From the NCBI GenBank assembly GCA_022574795.1, contig JACZRJ010000023.1, positions 1 to 6,918 on the forward strand: 6,918 bases of DNA, written 5' to 3'. The stretch comes from Patescibacteria group bacterium (GTDB taxonomy: Bacteria; Patescibacteriota; Andersenbacteria; UBA10190). The position numbers and the translations under genes are program-made. The stretch's first letter is position 1. Every line of letters begins with the position of its first letter. Below are positions 5,559-6,918 of the stretch, piece after piece. Under the pieces are notes generated by a model. It did not search any database and was not told the DNA's origin. It saw only the letters and a list, made by a program, of their open reading frames with translations.

Positions 5559-5984
5559 ATGATTGATGAGACGGCGCACAATTCGGACGAGGAATGGCGC
5601 AAGAAATTAACGCCGGAACAGTTTCGTGTTATGCGAGAAAAAGGAACGGAACCGGCGGGGACAGAGAAGCACCATACTTTAAATGGGCCGGGCGTGTATA
5701 CCTGCGCAGCTTGTGGCGCGGAGCTTTTCTCGTCGGATGCTAAGTTTGACTCAGGTTCAGGCTGGCCGAGTTTTTACCAACCGGTTCGTGATGGGGCCTT
5801 AACTACCAAGGAAGATACCAGTTTGGGGATGAAACGGACGGAGATACTTTGCAGTACCTGCGGGGGACATTTAGGGCACGTGTTTGACGATGGGCCGACA
5901 GCTTTGCCCGATGGCAAGCCGGCGACCGGTCAACGTTTTTGCGTTAATTCGGTGGCACTGAATTTGCCAGGTAGTGAAAAATGA
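5559..5984 (+). CDS. msrB: Peptide-methionine (R)-S-oxide reductase
   Basis: MsrB reduces the R form of methionine sulfoxide in proteins, using thioredoxin or a similar donor. The 141-residue product is a complete single MsrB domain: [21 protein letters not shown] (11-31), the first zinc pair CAAC (Cys49, Cys52), [10 protein letters not shown] (63-72), the second zinc pair CSTC (Cys98, Cys101), [11 protein letters not shown] (103-113) and the catalytic RFCVNSVAL (Cys128). The usual resolving Cys of the SGCGWPSF form is Ser here (Ser67), as in MsrB proteins that resolve by another route. There is no MsrA domain and no signal peptide, so it should be cytoplasmic. I chose ATG 5559 because GGGGAAG lies just before it and the family pattern begins soon after; an in-frame GTG at 5532 would add nine residues without a ribosome binding site. 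The stop overlaps the next ATG. Confidence 0.95.
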   Translation: MIDETAHNSDEEWRKKLTPEQFRVMREKGTEPAGTEKHHTLNGPGVYTCAACGAELFSSDAKFDSGSGWPSFYQPVRDGALTTKEDTSLGMKRTEILCSTCGGHLGHVFDDGPTALPDGKPATGQRFCVNSVALNLPGSEK

Positions 5985-6670
5985 TTAAGGCACGCCAGGG
6001 TTGGATAAAGGTAAGCTTTGATCTAATTGTTAGTGTTGTCATTCCGGTGATTATCCTCACCCGGCTTTCGGGTGAGCAGCAACTGGGGCCAGCCTGGGGG
6101 TTGGTGGTAGCGCTGATATTCCCGGCGGGCTTAGGTCTGTACGACTTTGGTTTTAATAAAAACTACAATTTATTCTCGATCTTAGGTTTTATCAGTGTTT
6201 TGTTAACGGGGGGCATTGGCCTGTTGAAGCTGAACCCGGCTTGGATAGCAGCCAAGGAAGCTAGTATCCCGCTGGTAATTGGCTTGGTTATTCTTGGCTC
6301 ACTCAAGACACCGTGGCCGGTGGTTAAGACACTGATCGGCAAGATTCTTAATACGGCCCAGGTGCACCGAGCTTTGACTAAGCGAGGAGTAGTTCATCTT
6401 TACGAAGCGCGGTTGGTTCGGGCGACATACTTATTTGCTGGGTCATTTTTCTTGTCGGCAGCGCTCAATTATATTTTGGCGAAAATCATTGTGGTTAGTC
6501 AGCCCGGCACAGTCTCTTTTAATGAGGAGCTTGGTAGATTAACGGCTCTCAGTTATCCGGTGATTGCCTTGCCCTCTTTTATTATCTTTGTCGTGGCGAT
6601 TTGGTATGTTGTTGTGGGCCTACAACAATTAACAGACCTGGAACTTGACCAGCTGGTGAAGTCGTCGTAA
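5981..6670 (+). CDS. VC0807 family-like integral membrane protein
   Basis: The 229-residue product is hydrophobic with about six membrane helices (roughly 12-28, 35-54, 65-83, 93-107, 148-169, 193-215). Features such as [20 protein letters not shown] (29-48), YDF (54-56), [18 protein letters not shown] (85-102) and an [18 protein letters not shown] helix (147-164) fit the VC0807 family, a group of uncharacterised inner-membrane proteins sometimes compared with septation protein A. No catalytic residues are apparent; role unknown. ATG 5981-5983 overlaps the msrB stop TGA 5982-5984 (ATGA), so translation is probably coupled and both belong to one unit; AGGT at 5969-5972 is a modest ribosome binding site inside msrB. 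The C-terminus is short and polar ([13 protein letters not shown]). Confidence 0.8.
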   Translation: MIKARQGWIKVSFDLIVSVVIPVIILTRLSGEQQLGPAWGLVVALIFPAGLGLYDFGFNKNYNLFSILGFISVLLTGGIGLLKLNPAWIAAKEASIPLVIGLVILGSLKTPWPVVKTLIGKILNTAQVHRALTKRGVVHLYEARLVRATYLFAGSFFLSAALNYILAKIIVVSQPGTVSFNEELGRLTALSYPVIALPSFIIFVVAIWYVVVGLQQLTDLELDQLVKSS

Positions 6671-6675
6671 AGACT

Positions 6676-6697
6676 GGCGGCTTGCTTCGGTCCCGCC
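6676..6697 (+). other. GC-rich hairpin after the VC0807-like gene
   Basis: GGCGG (6676-6680) can pair with CCGCC (6693-6697) around a 12-base loop, just after the stop. No T-run follows, so it is not a standard intrinsic terminator; it could slow or protect the 3' end of the transcript. Confidence 0.3.
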
Positions 6698-6717
6698 TGG
6701 TGCGTTACGGTTAGTAG

Positions 6718-6746
6718 TTGTTGTTAGCTTTGTCCTTTTACATAGT
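6718..6746 (+). promoter_or_regulatory. Candidate promoter for the right-edge gene
   Basis: TTGTTG (6718-6723) and CATAGT (6741-6746) are 17 bases apart, each matching four of six consensus bases. A start near 6753 would fall immediately before the AAAAGGAGGT ribosome binding site. Confidence 0.3.
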
Positions 6747-6768
6747 AGAGAGAAAAGGAGGTTCTCGA

Positions 6769-6918
6769 ATGAGTTTGGCTCCAGATCAATGTCTACGGAT
6801 ACTTGAAGTAACCCGAGAATGGGTAGGAAAAGCTGTCTATACCTTTCGGGCGGAGGAGTGCCAGCCACCAGACTCGCTTAATTGTTTTCTCCTAGTAGCC
6901 TGGGCTTTTGGCGAAGCT
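6769..6918 (+). CDS. Start of a possible NlpC/P60-like protein (3' truncated)
   Basis: The first 50 codons are present and the gene runs off the window. AAAGGAGGT ends 7 bases before ATG 6769, the best ribosome binding site in the window. The sequence begins with a helix-like segment ending in EWVGKAVYTF (18-27) and then PPDSLNCFLLVAWAFGEA (33-50). The pattern WVGxxY...D/N-C-x-x-LVxWxFG resembles the start of NlpC/P60 (C40) cysteine peptidase domains, where the Cys of DCSxLV is the nucleophile; here it would be Cys39 in an NC rather than DC context. The catalytic His would lie outside the window, so the family call is tentative. No signal peptide is visible. Confidence 0.55.
   Translation, partial: MSLAPDQCLRILEVTREWVGKAVYTFRAEECQPPDSLNCFLLVAWAFGEA

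Noticed and set aside
335..6868. Minus-strand ORFs of 60-95 codons across the window
   Set aside because: All lie opposite well-identified + strand genes or their edges, lack ribosome binding sites and show no protein motifs.

Overview
All genes that can be supported lie on the + strand, in a compact run of eight complete or nearly complete genes plus partial genes at both ends. Base composition is roughly half G+C by eye, with a clear excess of G and T on the coding strand. TAG, TGA and TAA all act as ordinary stops in the confident genes. The gene content (a short 206-aa protein L-isoaspartate methyltransferase, a DUF378 mini-protein, a LiaI/DUF5668-like mini-protein, an orphan metal-binding lipoprotein-type receptor, a D-lactate-dehydrogenase-like enzyme, MsrB and a VC0807-type membrane protein) looks to me like a Patescibacteria (CPR) genome. 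That is an inference from protein style, not proof; no rRNA or ribosomal protein is present to test it.

Layout. Bases 1-370 hold the end of an unidentified protein and then a stretch whose reading frames look coding but are broken by amber codons and one frame change. From 371 comes pcm, followed by a 236-base gap with three 11-bp spaced GGTCT repeats, a candidate promoter and a strong ribosome binding site. Then comes a DUF378 mini-protein, a folded RNA/terminator element, a cluster A-1 (ZnuA/MntA-like) metal-binding protein with an N-terminal anchor, and a membrane-anchored protein with two phospholipase D (HKD) motifs. A T-run terminator and a TTGACA promoter precede a D-2-hydroxyacid dehydrogenase. 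A probable three-gene unit follows: a His/Cys-tailed mini membrane protein, msrB and a six-helix VC0807-like protein, the last two overlapping by ATGA. At the right edge a new gene with an excellent ribosome binding site begins and is cut off; its first 50 residues resemble the start of an NlpC/P60-type domain.

How the genes may work together. Two enzymes repair damaged protein (isoaspartate by Pcm, methionine sulfoxide by MsrB). Several products are envelope proteins, and the two mini membrane proteins both carry His/Cys clusters that could bind metal, in a window that also encodes a periplasmic-type metal receptor. This suggests an envelope/metal/oxidative-damage theme, but no shared regulation is proved. 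I see no CRISPR array, tRNA, rRNA, insertion sequence or clear mobile element, and I found no convincing new multi-gene system. The oddest parts are the broken frames at 2-367 and the alternative-pairing RNA element at 1475-1554.
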